From assembly GCF_014217605.1 (NCBI RefSeq), contig NZ_CP043639.1:891501-955500 (forward strand): a DNA stretch of 64,000 nucleotides. The letters run 5' to 3'. This DNA comes from Sphingomonas sp. NBWT7 (GTDB lineage Bacteria > Pseudomonadota > Alphaproteobacteria > Sphingomonadales > Sphingomonadaceae). Positions 30,761 through 38,024 of the stretch are shown here, in pieces; the first letter of the stretch is position 1; every line of letters starts with the position of its first letter. Made by a program: the position numbers and the translations under genes. The notes below the pieces were generated by a model. The model saw only the letters and a list, made by a program, of their open reading frames with translations. It searched no databases and was not told where the DNA came from.

Positions 30761-31285
30761 ATGCCTTTGTACGAATTTCGCGGTCAGCGACCGACCTGTC
30801 ACGACACTGCCTGGGTCGCCCCCAGCGCTGATATCGTCGGCGACGTCCGCCTCGCACAGGACACCAGCGTGTGGTTCGGGGCGGTGATCCGCGGCGACAA
30901 TACGACGATCCCGATCGGTGCGCGCAGCAACATCCAGGAAGGCGCGATGCTGCATTCCGATCCCGGTTCACCGCTGACGGTGGGAGAGGATTGCACGATC
31001 GGCCATCATGCGATCCTGCACGGCTGCACGATCGGCAACCGGGTGCTCATCGGTATGGGCGCAACCGTCCTCAACCGTGCCGTCATCGCAGACGACTGCA
31101 TCGTCGGCGCCAATGCGTTGGTGACGGAGGGCAAGAGCTTCCCGCCCGGCAGCCTCATCGTCGGCAGCCCAGCGCGCGCCGTGAAGCAGCTCGACGAGCG
31201 CGCGATTTCTGGCCTCAAGGTCTCCGCCGCTCATTACGTCGAGAATGCCCGCGCCGCGGCGAGCGGGCTGAAGCGCGTGGACTGA
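30761..31285 (+). CDS. gamma-class carbonic anhydrase family protein
   Basis: Left-handed beta-helix hexapeptide protein of about 174 residues. It has GDVRLAQDTSVWFGAVIRGDN and zinc-ligand histidines (one in MLHSD, two in IGHHAILHG). YrdA/PaaY-type members have variable or no carbonic anhydrase activity. AGGAGA lies 5 bases before ATG 30761 and 2 before ATG 30758, so the second is preferred. Confidence 0.9.
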   Translation: MPLYEFRGQRPTCHDTAWVAPSADIVGDVRLAQDTSVWFGAVIRGDNTTIPIGARSNIQEGAMLHSDPGSPLTVGEDCTIGHHAILHGCTIGNRVLIGMGATVLNRAVIADDCIVGANALVTEGKSFPPGSLIVGSPARAVKQLDERAISGLKVSAAHYVENARAAASGLKRVD

Positions 31286-31362
31286 CCGCTGCTTTAACGA
31301 GCGTTCAGATCGACGTCGGAACGCGCTGGACAGGTCGGATCGCAAACGACATAACCTTGTTT

Positions 31363-32331
31363 ATGTCCGTTCCCGCGATCCTATCCCGCCTGCGCCTGCC
31401 GATCATCGGCTCGCCGCTGTTCATCATTTCCGGCCCCGATCTGGTGATCGCGCAGTGCAAGGCAGGGATCGTCGGATCCTTCCCGGCGCTCAACGCGCGG
31501 CCGCAGGGGCTGCTCGACGAATGGCTGCATCGCATCACCGAGGAACTAGCCGCGCATAACCGCGCCAATCCCGATCGCCCTGCCGCACCGTTCGCGGTCA
31601 ACCAGATCGTCCACAAGTCGAACGATCGGCTCGATGCCGATCTTGCCACCTGCGAGAAGTGGCAAGTGCCGATCACGATCACCTCGCTCGGCGCGCGCGA
31701 GGAGCTCAACCAAGCGGTGCACGGTTGGGGCGGCATCACCTTCCACGACGTGATCGACGATCGGTTCGCGCGCAAGGCGATCGAGAAGGGCGCCGACGGG
31801 CTGATCCCGGTGGCAAGTGGCGCCGGCGGGCACGCGGGGCGGCTCTCGCCGTTCGCGATCGTCAGCGAGATCCGCCAGTGGTTCGATGGGCCCGTCGCGC
31901 TGTCGGGCTCGATCGCCACGGGTGATGCGGTGCTCGCGGCGCAGGCGATGGGCGCGGACTTCGCCTATATCGGATCGCCCTTTATCGCGACTGCGGAGGC
32001 GAATGCCGACGAAGGATACAAGCAGGGCATCGTCGAGGGCCGCGCGTCGGACATCGTCTATTCGAACCTCTTCACCGGGGTTCACGGCAACTATCTGCGC
32101 GGCTCGATCGAGCGCGCCGGGCTCGATCCCGACAATCTGCCCGAGGGCGACTATAAGACGATGAATTTCGGCCAGGGCGACAATGCGCCGAAGGCCAAAG
32201 CCTGGCGCGACATTTGGGGCTCGGGCCAGGGCATCGGCGCGGTCGAGAAGGTCGAGAGCGTCGCCGACCGGATCGACCGGATGGAGCGCCAGTACAACGC
32301 TGCCAAGGCAAGGATCGGGCTCGCCGCCTGA
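31363..32331 (+). CDS. nitronate monooxygenase (2-nitropropane dioxygenase family)
   Basis: FMN-dependent TIM-barrel enzyme of 322 residues that oxidises nitronates such as propionate 3-nitronate. Visible motifs are PIIGSPLFIISGPDLVIA at the start, the FMN-binding SGAGGHAGRLSPFA, and ALSGSIATGDAVLAAQAMGADFAYIGS. ATG 31363 gives the family N-terminus; the longer frame lies inside the upstream gene. The physiological substrate is not known. Confidence 0.92.
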   Translation: MSVPAILSRLRLPIIGSPLFIISGPDLVIAQCKAGIVGSFPALNARPQGLLDEWLHRITEELAAHNRANPDRPAAPFAVNQIVHKSNDRLDADLATCEKWQVPITITSLGAREELNQAVHGWGGITFHDVIDDRFARKAIEKGADGLIPVASGAGGHAGRLSPFAIVSEIRQWFDGPVALSGSIATGDAVLAAQAMGADFAYIGSPFIATAEANADEGYKQGIVEGRASDIVYSNLFTGVHGNYLRGSIERAGLDPDNLPEGDYKTMNFGQGDNAPKAKAWRDIWGSGQGIGAVEKVESVADRIDRMERQYNAAKARIGLAA

Positions 32332-32341
32332 TCGGAGCCGA

Positions 32342-32647
32342 CTATCGTGGCGGGTCGGCGCTTAGTGCGTCGACCAGCCGGCCGGCATCCTCGCCGTCTT
32401 GAACGATCAGCCACTGCCCGGGTCGCCGCGTATCGATCACCGCCACGCCGTGCTTCGGACATAACCCGAGGCATTTGGTTTCGATCACGCCGATATCCGC
32501 CTTGCGGCCCTTGCCGAAGCCCGGCTCGCCGTGCAGCGCAGTCGCGAGCCGGTCGCGGCCCTTGGCGCCGAACCCGCCGCCAATCTTCTTCGAACATTTG
32601 CCGCATACAAGCAGCGCGGCGCGCCAGTGCGATCGCGCGTGCTTCAC
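32342..32647 (-). CDS. thioredoxin-like (2Fe-2S) ferredoxin family protein
   Basis: A 101-residue protein with four cysteines in the pattern of the thioredoxin-fold [2Fe-2S] ferredoxins: CGKC near the N-terminus and CLGLC about 42 residues later, then a PKHGVAVID strand. It may hold an iron-sulfur cluster or act as a (2Fe-2S) domain protein of unknown partner. It starts with GTG overlapping the J-domain gene stop (GTGA), so the two are co-transcribed. Confidence 0.85.
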   Translation of the reverse strand: MKHARSHWRAALLVCGKCSKKIGGGFGAKGRDRLATALHGEPGFGKGRKADIGVIETKCLGLCPKHGVAVIDTRRPGQWLIVQDGEDAGRLVDALSADPPR

Positions 32648-33180
32648 GCTGGCTTCCAGCTCCGTCGCTCTTCGGCGGTTCGCAGGACGTCATAGGCCGC
32701 CTGGATTGCTTGGAACCGCGTTGCGGCCTCGGCATCGCCCGGCCGTACATCGGGGTGGTTCGACTTGGCGAGGCGCCGCCACGCGGTACGGATATCCTCG
32801 AAGCTCGCGTTGCTCTCAAGATCCAACACTTCGAGCGCGCGCATCTCGTCACGCGAGCGCGTGCCGTCGCCCGCGCCACCCCAGCCATAATGCCGCGCCT
32901 GTTCGAAGCCTGACGCGTCGCGTCGCTCGTTCTGCTCGCGCGCGGCGGCCTCCTCGGCGTTCAGGCCCTCGAAGTAATTGTAGCCGCGGTTGTACTCGCC
33001 GGCGTGTTGCTGGCAAAAATACCAGCGTTCCGGGCTGTTGGGCGATTTGGGCGCCGGGCAATTGCCCGGTTCCTCGCAGCCGTGCCGGTCGCACAGACGC
33101 ACCGTTGTCGCCTCACGCTCGGCGCCATAAGGCCGCCAGCGAGGGAAACCCCAGTCGTTCGAACGGGAAGAACGCGTCAT
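32644..33180 (-). CDS. J-domain (DnaJ-like) protein with N-terminal Cys/His cluster
   Basis: A 178-residue protein. The N-terminal half has a Cys/His set (CDRHGCEEPGNC then CQQH) that may bind zinc. The C-terminal J-domain at about 112-175 contains the DnaK-activating HPD motif (SNHPDVRPGD). This is a DnaK co-chaperone of the DjlA-like, non-classical type found in alphaproteobacteria. ATG 33180 is the family-like start. It overlaps the downstream ferredoxin gene. Confidence 0.88.
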   Translation of the reverse strand: MTRSSRSNDWGFPRWRPYGAEREATTVRLCDRHGCEEPGNCPAPKSPNSPERWYFCQQHAGEYNRGYNYFEGLNAEEAAAREQNERRDASGFEQARHYGWGGAGDGTRSRDEMRALEVLDLESNASFEDIRTAWRRLAKSNHPDVRPGDAEAATRFQAIQAAYDVLRTAEERRSWKPA

Positions 33181-33237
33181 CGCGGTGCATCTAGCGATTG
33201 CGACACGAAGGTTAAAGCGGCGCACGCGCGGACGATG

Positions 33238-33632
33238 ACACCAGAGGGCCTGTAAGCCGGGTTCTGTCCATCCCTTGCGGGATTGGGCGACCATTCCTCT
33301 AGGCGCGCCGTTGCCGACGCGCTCAAGCAACCAACCCGGGCGACGGGCGGGAACACGCCCCGGGGCATGAAGCCCCATGTCGCCCCTATTCGGTCTTGCT
33401 CCCGGTGGGGTTTGCCATGCCGCCGCCGTTGCCGGAAGCGCGGTGCGCTCTTGCCGCACCCTTTCACCCTTGCCCGGCCGAAGCCTTCATCCGAAGATTG
33501 GGCGGTCTGCTCTCTGTGGCACTTTCCCTGGGGTCACCCCCGGCGGGTGTTACCCGCCACCGTCGTTCCGCGGAGCCCGGACTTTCCTCGGCGTGCGATG
33601 AAGCACGACGCGGTCGCCCGGCCCTCTGGTGT
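33238..33632 (-). ncRNA. rnpB: RNase P RNA (class A)
   Basis: Catalytic RNA that removes tRNA 5' leaders. The 5' end (33632) and 3' end (33238) pair as a perfect 13-bp P1 helix (ACACCAGAGGGCC with its complement). The conserved CR-I GAGGAAAGTCCGGGCT lies at about 33573-33591 on the minus strand, and a late ACAGAACCCGGCTTA lies near the 3' end. Length is about 395 nt, normal for type A. A promoter-like pair lies immediately upstream. Confidence 0.96.
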
Positions 33633-33639
33633 CGGCGTC

Positions 33640-33667
33640 GCTGTAGCGCCCGGTTCGCTGCGGTCAA
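33640..33667 (-). promoter_or_regulatory. candidate rnpB promoter overlapping the ampD-like stop codon
   Basis: On the minus strand TTGACC (33667-33662) and TACAGC (33645-33640) are 16 bases apart, placing the start about 7 bases downstream at the first base of the P1 helix. The TGA within TTGACC is the stop codon of the upstream amidase gene. Confidence 0.5.
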
Positions 33668-34353
33668 TCGTCGCCCTGCGGCTTGGGCAGCAGCAGCGCG
33701 AGCAGGATCATGCGGCATTCGGCATCGATCTCGCCGTCGATCAGTTCGGGCCGGAAGCGCCGCTGGAACGCGACGATCGCCGCCATTTTGTCCGTCACAT
33801 CGTAGCCGAACCGCTCCAGCGCGAGCAGGAAGCCTGCCTCCGACCACATCGGGTCCATCAAATTCTTCGTCGGACGCGGCAGCGCGAGCCGCAGCCGTGC
33901 GAGCTTGCCCCACGGAAACAGCTCGCCCGGATCGCGCTTGCGGGCCGGCGCAATGTCGGAATGGCCGACGATGTTGCCGCGGGTGATCTCGTAGCGGTCC
34001 TTCAGATCGTGGACTAGTCGGATCACCGCGTCGATCTGTTCGTCGGGAAAGGGGCGATAGCCGAACTCATGCCCGGGATTGACGATCTCGATCCCGATCG
34101 ACGCGGAATTGATGTCGGTGACGTCGCGCCAGTGCGATCGGCCGGCGTGCCACGCGCGCTTGTCGTCGGGCACCAGTCGCAGCACGGTGCCGTCTTCGGC
34201 GACGACATAATGCGACGATACCTTTGCATCCGGATCGCGCAGACGAGCGATCGCCGATTCGCCATCGACCATCCCGGTATAATGCAGCACGATCATCGTG
34301 ATCGGCAGCGCGCGATCGTCGAAATTGGGCGACGGCGCCTCGATCGGCGTCAT
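33664..34353 (-). CDS. N-acetylmuramoyl-L-alanine amidase (Ami_2, AmpD-like)
   Basis: A 229-residue zinc amidase of the peptidoglycan recycling or lytic family. Visible are MIVLHYTGM (first zinc His), AWHAGRSHWRD, SIGIEIVNPG and NIVGHSDIAPARKRDPG (further ligands and catalytic Lys). A C-terminal PG_binding_1-like segment follows (VAFQRRFRPELIDGEID). No signal peptide is evident, so a cytosolic AmpD role is possible. AGGAA precedes ATG 34353, which overlaps the DMT gene stop. Confidence 0.92.
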   Translation of the reverse strand: MTPIEAPSPNFDDRALPITMIVLHYTGMVDGESAIARLRDPDAKVSSHYVVAEDGTVLRLVPDDKRAWHAGRSHWRDVTDINSASIGIEIVNPGHEFGYRPFPDEQIDAVIRLVHDLKDRYEITRGNIVGHSDIAPARKRDPGELFPWGKLARLRLALPRPTKNLMDPMWSEAGFLLALERFGYDVTDKMAAIVAFQRRFRPELIDGEIDAECRMILLALLLPKPQGDD

Positions 34354-35240
34354 TGATGTTCCTTGGCGCGAGCGGTGCGGATAGTCACGATGGCGACCCC
34401 TAGCATCGCCACCCCGCCCCCGGCCAGCATCACCGTCCCGAGCGGCGTGTCGAACCAGTAGCTCGCCGCGAAGACGGACACGACCGGGGCGGCGAGCGTC
34501 AGCGGCGTAACCGTGGAGACCGGGTGGCGCTGCAGCAGCCACACCATCGCCCCCTGCCCCAGCACGGTCGATCCGATCGCGGAGAACGCGACCCACCCCA
34601 GCGTCGCGAGGCGGAGCTGCGGGATCGCGCGCATCGCGGCCGGCTCGGCCCATGCCGCAAGCCCGCCGAGTACCAGCGCGCCGATCAGCCCGACCCAGGC
34701 ATAGATCGTCAGGATTGGCACGCCGCGCAACTGGCGCTGGATCAGCGAACAGATCGCCCAGATGAAGCTGCCGATCGCGGTCAGCGCGATGCCCGGCCCC
34801 TCGCGCGCCGCGGCCGGATCGAAGACCAGCAGGCCGACGCCGGCGAACGCCAGCACGATGCCGATGATGCGCGGGCCATGGATCCGTTCCTTGAAGACGA
34901 TGATCGCGAGTAGCATCGAGAAAGGCACGCCGAGCTGCCCGGCGATCGCCAGCGCGCCGACGTTGTCGGCCACCACCAGCGACAGATTGATGGCGACGTA
35001 GAACAGCCCGCCCGAAAGGAAGCCGAGCGCGAGCAACGCGCGCATCCGACCCGGCACGATGCGCAGCGACCCTGCGCAGACGAGCAGCACGATCGCCTGG
35101 CGCAGAAAGCCCGCGGTCAGCGGTGCGATCTCGCCGACCGCCATCTTCACCGCGATGATGTTGAACCCCCACAAGAGGTTCATCGCGACGACGACAAGAA
35201 GGTCGCGCGGGCCGAAGGGTGCGGGCGGGGCGGACGTCAT
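34350..35240 (-). CDS. DMT superfamily (EamA) transporter
   Basis: A 296-residue protein with about ten membrane helices in two EamA repeats. The repeat starts are LLWGFNIIAVKMAVGEIAP and WVAFSAIGSTVLGQGAMVWL. EamA carriers usually export metabolites; the substrate is unknown. It lies 19 bases after cheR on the same strand and overlaps the amidase gene by 4 bases. Confidence 0.9.
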   Translation of the reverse strand: MTSAPPAPFGPRDLLVVVAMNLLWGFNIIAVKMAVGEIAPLTAGFLRQAIVLLVCAGSLRIVPGRMRALLALGFLSGGLFYVAINLSLVVADNVGALAIAGQLGVPFSMLLAIIVFKERIHGPRIIGIVLAFAGVGLLVFDPAAAREGPGIALTAIGSFIWAICSLIQRQLRGVPILTIYAWVGLIGALVLGGLAAWAEPAAMRAIPQLRLATLGWVAFSAIGSTVLGQGAMVWLLQRHPVSTVTPLTLAAPVVSVFAASYWFDTPLGTVMLAGGGVAMLGVAIVTIRTARAKEHQ

Positions 35241-35259
35241 CGCCGCCCCGGTGCGGCGC

Positions 35260-36102
35260 TCAGCCGGCCTTGTAAACCACGTTCGGGTCGCCCGACGCGA
35301 TTTCGTATAGGCCGCGGAAGCGCCGGCTCGGCACGAACGCGTCCGATTGGCCGATCACCGTTTCGCCCGCGCCGAGGATCAGCAGCCCGTCGGGGCGCAG
35401 CGCCTGCGCGATCGCGCCGAGCACCTGCGCGCGAAGGCCGGGCGCAAGATAGAACAGGACGTTGCGGCAGAATATCGCATCGTATCGCCCGCCGGGCGGC
35501 AGGTCCGCGACGAGGTTCTGGCGCCGCCACGAGATGCGCTGGAGCAGATCGGGACGCGCGATCCACGCGCCGTCGCTTTCCTCGAACCAGCGGATCAGGC
35601 GCCTGATCGGCAGGCCGCGTTGCACCTCGAACTGGGTGAAGCGGCCGGTACGCGCCCGCGCGATCGCGGCCTTCGACACGTCGGTCGCGACGATTTCGGG
35701 AACGACGCCGCCGCGCTCGGCGAACGCCATCGCGAGCGACAGCGGCTCCTGTCCGGTCGAGCAGCCGGCGCACCAGATGCGCGGCGCCGGTGCGTCGAGC
35801 GCGGCGATCGCGTTGGCGGCGGCTTCGATCACGCCGGCATCGCGGAAAAAGGAGGTTTCCTGGTTGAGCATCGCGTCGATCACGCGATCGGTGAGCGCGG
35901 CGTCGCGGCCGTCAAGCAGGCGCGTAACCAGTGCGTCGACGTTGGGAAGTGCGCGTTCATGCGCAATCGGGCGCAGCGCGGTATCGATGCGCCAGGTGCG
36001 ATTGGCCGCGATCTGCTGGCCGGTGCGCGCCTCCAGCAAAGCTGCAAGCACGTTGATAGTGCCGGGGCTCGCCTCGCCCGCGGTTTCGCGCAGCGCCGTC
36101 AC
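35260..36102 (-). CDS. cheR: chemotaxis protein methyltransferase CheR
   Basis: SAM-dependent glutamate methyltransferase of chemoreceptors. It is 280 residues: an N-terminal helical domain (about 1-95), then the catalytic domain with CAGCSTGQEPLSLAM and CRNVLFYL. It starts with GTG at 36102, overlapping the cheB stop (GTGA). No C-terminal NWETF-binding or TPR domain is present. Confidence 0.94.
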   Translation of the reverse strand: MTALRETAGEASPGTINVLAALLEARTGQQIAANRTWRIDTALRPIAHERALPNVDALVTRLLDGRDAALTDRVIDAMLNQETSFFRDAGVIEAAANAIAALDAPAPRIWCAGCSTGQEPLSLAMAFAERGGVVPEIVATDVSKAAIARARTGRFTQFEVQRGLPIRRLIRWFEESDGAWIARPDLLQRISWRRQNLVADLPPGGRYDAIFCRNVLFYLAPGLRAQVLGAIAQALRPDGLLILGAGETVIGQSDAFVPSRRFRGLYEIASGDPNVVYKAG

Positions 36103-37157
36103 GCGACGCCCTCCCGCGGCGCGATGAAGCGGGCAATCGCGTCTGGGGACAGTACGGCGTCGGCAAGCCCCGCCCGAACTACCGCGCCGGGCATGCCCCA
36201 GACGACCGAGGTCGCGGCGTCCTGCGCGACGATCGTGCCGCCGGAGGCCCGCACAAGGGCCGCACCGTCAATGCCGTCGCGTCCCATGCCGCTGAGGATT
36301 ACCGCGAGCAGACGAGCGCCGTAACAGGCGGCGAGCGAGGCGAACATCGGATCCACCGACGGCAGATTGCCGTTGGGAACTGGCTCGCGGCTAAGCCTGA
36401 TCGTGGCGCCGCCGCGCGGATGGGGAACCGCAACGACGTGTGCGTCACCGGGCGCGACGATGATCGCGCCGTCGATCGGCGTCATGCGATCGGTGGCGAC
36501 ATGGCACGGCCTGCCGGTCATGGCGTGAAGCTGATCGGCGAAATAGGGGATGAAGGCGCGCGGCAGATGCTGCGTCACGACGATTGGCGCGCTGAACGTC
36601 CGCGGCAACGCGCGCAAGAGGCTGCCGATCGCATGAATGCCGCCGGTGGAGGCGCCGATCGCGACGAGATCGAAGCTACGACGTGGCAACGGAAGTGCGC
36701 GTAGCGATCTGGGCGCGCATTGGTCGGTCTCGGTCAGGCGAATTAGCTTGTCGATCAGCGCCTGCGCGAAGGCGGCGGGGCTGCGCCCCTGCCCCGGTTT
36801 CTCCAGCGTATCGGCCGCGCCGAGGGCGAGCGCCTCGACGGTCGACGCGGCGCCGTCGCCGGCAATCGAGGAGACGATCAGCACCTTCGCCCCCCGCCCC
36901 GCGGCGAGCAGCGCAGGCAGGCCGGCCAGCCCGCCGACGCCGGGCAGTTCGAGGTCGAGCAGGATCACGTCGACCCGCTCGGCGGCGAGGAATTCCAGTG
37001 CCCGGGCGACGCTCGACACGGCGCCCGCAACGACAAACGAGGCGTCCGCCGAGATCGCGCGCGCCAACACGGCGCGCGCAACCGTCGAATCGTCGACGAT
37101 CAGCAGGCGCTGCGGCGCTGGGCCACGCACGGCCCGATTAATCGACGAGGTCGCCAC
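36099..37157 (-). CDS. cheB: chemotaxis-specific methylesterase/glutaminase CheB
   Basis: Two-domain protein of 352 residues: receiver (about 15-130, phosphoacceptor Asp68 in ILLDLELPG) and methylesterase (about 160-350). The catalytic triad is Ser170 (AIGASTGG), His197 (VTQHLPR) and Asp294 (SGMGRDG). It removes methyl groups added by CheR, giving adaptation. The start is GTG 37157, 8 bases after the cheY stop; no in-frame ATG lies near. Confidence 0.95.
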   Translation of the reverse strand: MATSSINRAVRGPAPQRLLIVDDSTVARAVLARAISADASFVVAGAVSSVARALEFLAAERVDVILLDLELPGVGGLAGLPALLAAGRGAKVLIVSSIAGDGAASTVEALALGAADTLEKPGQGRSPAAFAQALIDKLIRLTETDQCAPRSLRALPLPRRSFDLVAIGASTGGIHAIGSLLRALPRTFSAPIVVTQHLPRAFIPYFADQLHAMTGRPCHVATDRMTPIDGAIIVAPGDAHVVAVPHPRGGATIRLSREPVPNGNLPSVDPMFASLAACYGARLLAVILSGMGRDGIDGAALVRASGGTIVAQDAATSVVWGMPGAVVRAGLADAVLSPDAIARFIAPREGVA

Positions 37158-37165
37158 GGCAGCTG

Positions 37166-37531
37166 TCAGGCGACGCCGACGATCTGAAGCTTGCTCTCGA
37201 GCGTCTCGCGATCGAACGGTTTCATGACATATTCGTCGGCCCCGGCCTCGATCGCGGCGCGAATGTGCGCCATGCCGTTCTCCGTCGTGCAGAAGACGAC
37301 CTTGGGCCGGCTGGGCAGCGCCGACTCGCGCAGGGCACGCAGGAAGTCCATGCCGCTCATCACGGGCATGTTCCAGTCGAGCAGCACGACGTCGGGCGGG
37401 CTGGCGACGCAGGCTTCAAGCGCCTCGCGCCCATCGGCCGCTTCGGACACGGCGAAGTCGAGACCTTCCAGGATGTGCCGGGCAACCTTGCGGATCACCT
37501 TGGAGTCGTCGACGACGAGACACGATTTCAT
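37166..37531 (-). CDS. cheY: single-domain response regulator, CheY-like
   Basis: A 121-residue receiver with the acidic pair in VVDDSK, phosphoacceptor Asp52 in LLDWNMPVMSG, a Thr (CTTEN) and a Lys (VMKPF) that complete the active site. Its place between cheW and cheB makes it the output or phosphate sink of this chemotaxis system. ATG 37531 is 7 bases after GGAG; a GTG at 37534 is an alternative. Confidence 0.93.
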   Translation of the reverse strand: MKSCLVVDDSKVIRKVARHILEGLDFAVSEAADGREALEACVASPPDVVLLDWNMPVMSGMDFLRALRESALPSRPKVVFCTTENGMAHIRAAIEAGADEYVMKPFDRETLESKLQIVGVA

Positions 37532-37592
37532 CACGCAACTCCGCGAGTAATTTACAGGCTAGCGTCTTGGGGCATCAACGGTAAGCACCGCG

Positions 37593-38024
37593 TTAATCGG
37601 CGCGCCCCATGGTGCGAACGAGCGCGGCGATATCGACGATGAGAAGCGGTTCGCCGTCGTGCACCGACGCTCCGACGACGATCGGGCCCCATCTGGGGCC
37701 TAGCGGCATGCCTGCCGGAACCGGCTCCACCGCAAGTGTCAGCACGTCGTGAAGCGTATCAACCAGAATGGCGTGATGATGGCCGTCGACGACGGTCAGG
37801 ATCGCGCGGCGCACGTCGAGCGGCGCGTTGCCGAGACCCAGCAGGTGCCAGCTGTCGACCACCGTCACCACCCGGCTACGCAGCGCGGCGAGCCCACGCA
37901 CCGCGGGATGCGCGCGCGGCGCCGGGACGATCGCGGGCACGTCCACCACCGAATCGACCATTGCCGCCGGCACGGCGATCGCGCGATCCGCAACGCGCGC
38001 CAGCAGATGCAGCGCTTCGTTCAC
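37593..38024 (-). CDS. cheW: chemotaxis coupling protein CheW
   Basis: A 143-residue CheW SH3-like adapter that joins receptors to CheA, recognised by VRGLAALRSRVVTVVDSWHLLGL and the C-terminal LLIVDIAALV. It is short for the family. The GTG start has GGAGGA 5 bases upstream and overlaps the cheA stop. Confidence 0.9.
   Translation of the reverse strand: MNEALHLLARVADRAIAVPAAMVDSVVDVPAIVPAPRAHPAVRGLAALRSRVVTVVDSWHLLGLGNAPLDVRRAILTVVDGHHHAILVDTLHDVLTLAVEPVPAGMPLGPRWGPIVVGASVHDGEPLLIVDIAALVRTMGRAD

Noticed and set aside
37561..37600. TTAA-N8-TTACC, a possible CtrA site between cheW and cheY
   Set aside because: Spacing is 8 rather than 7 and the TTAA overlaps the cheW stop codon, so chance is more likely.
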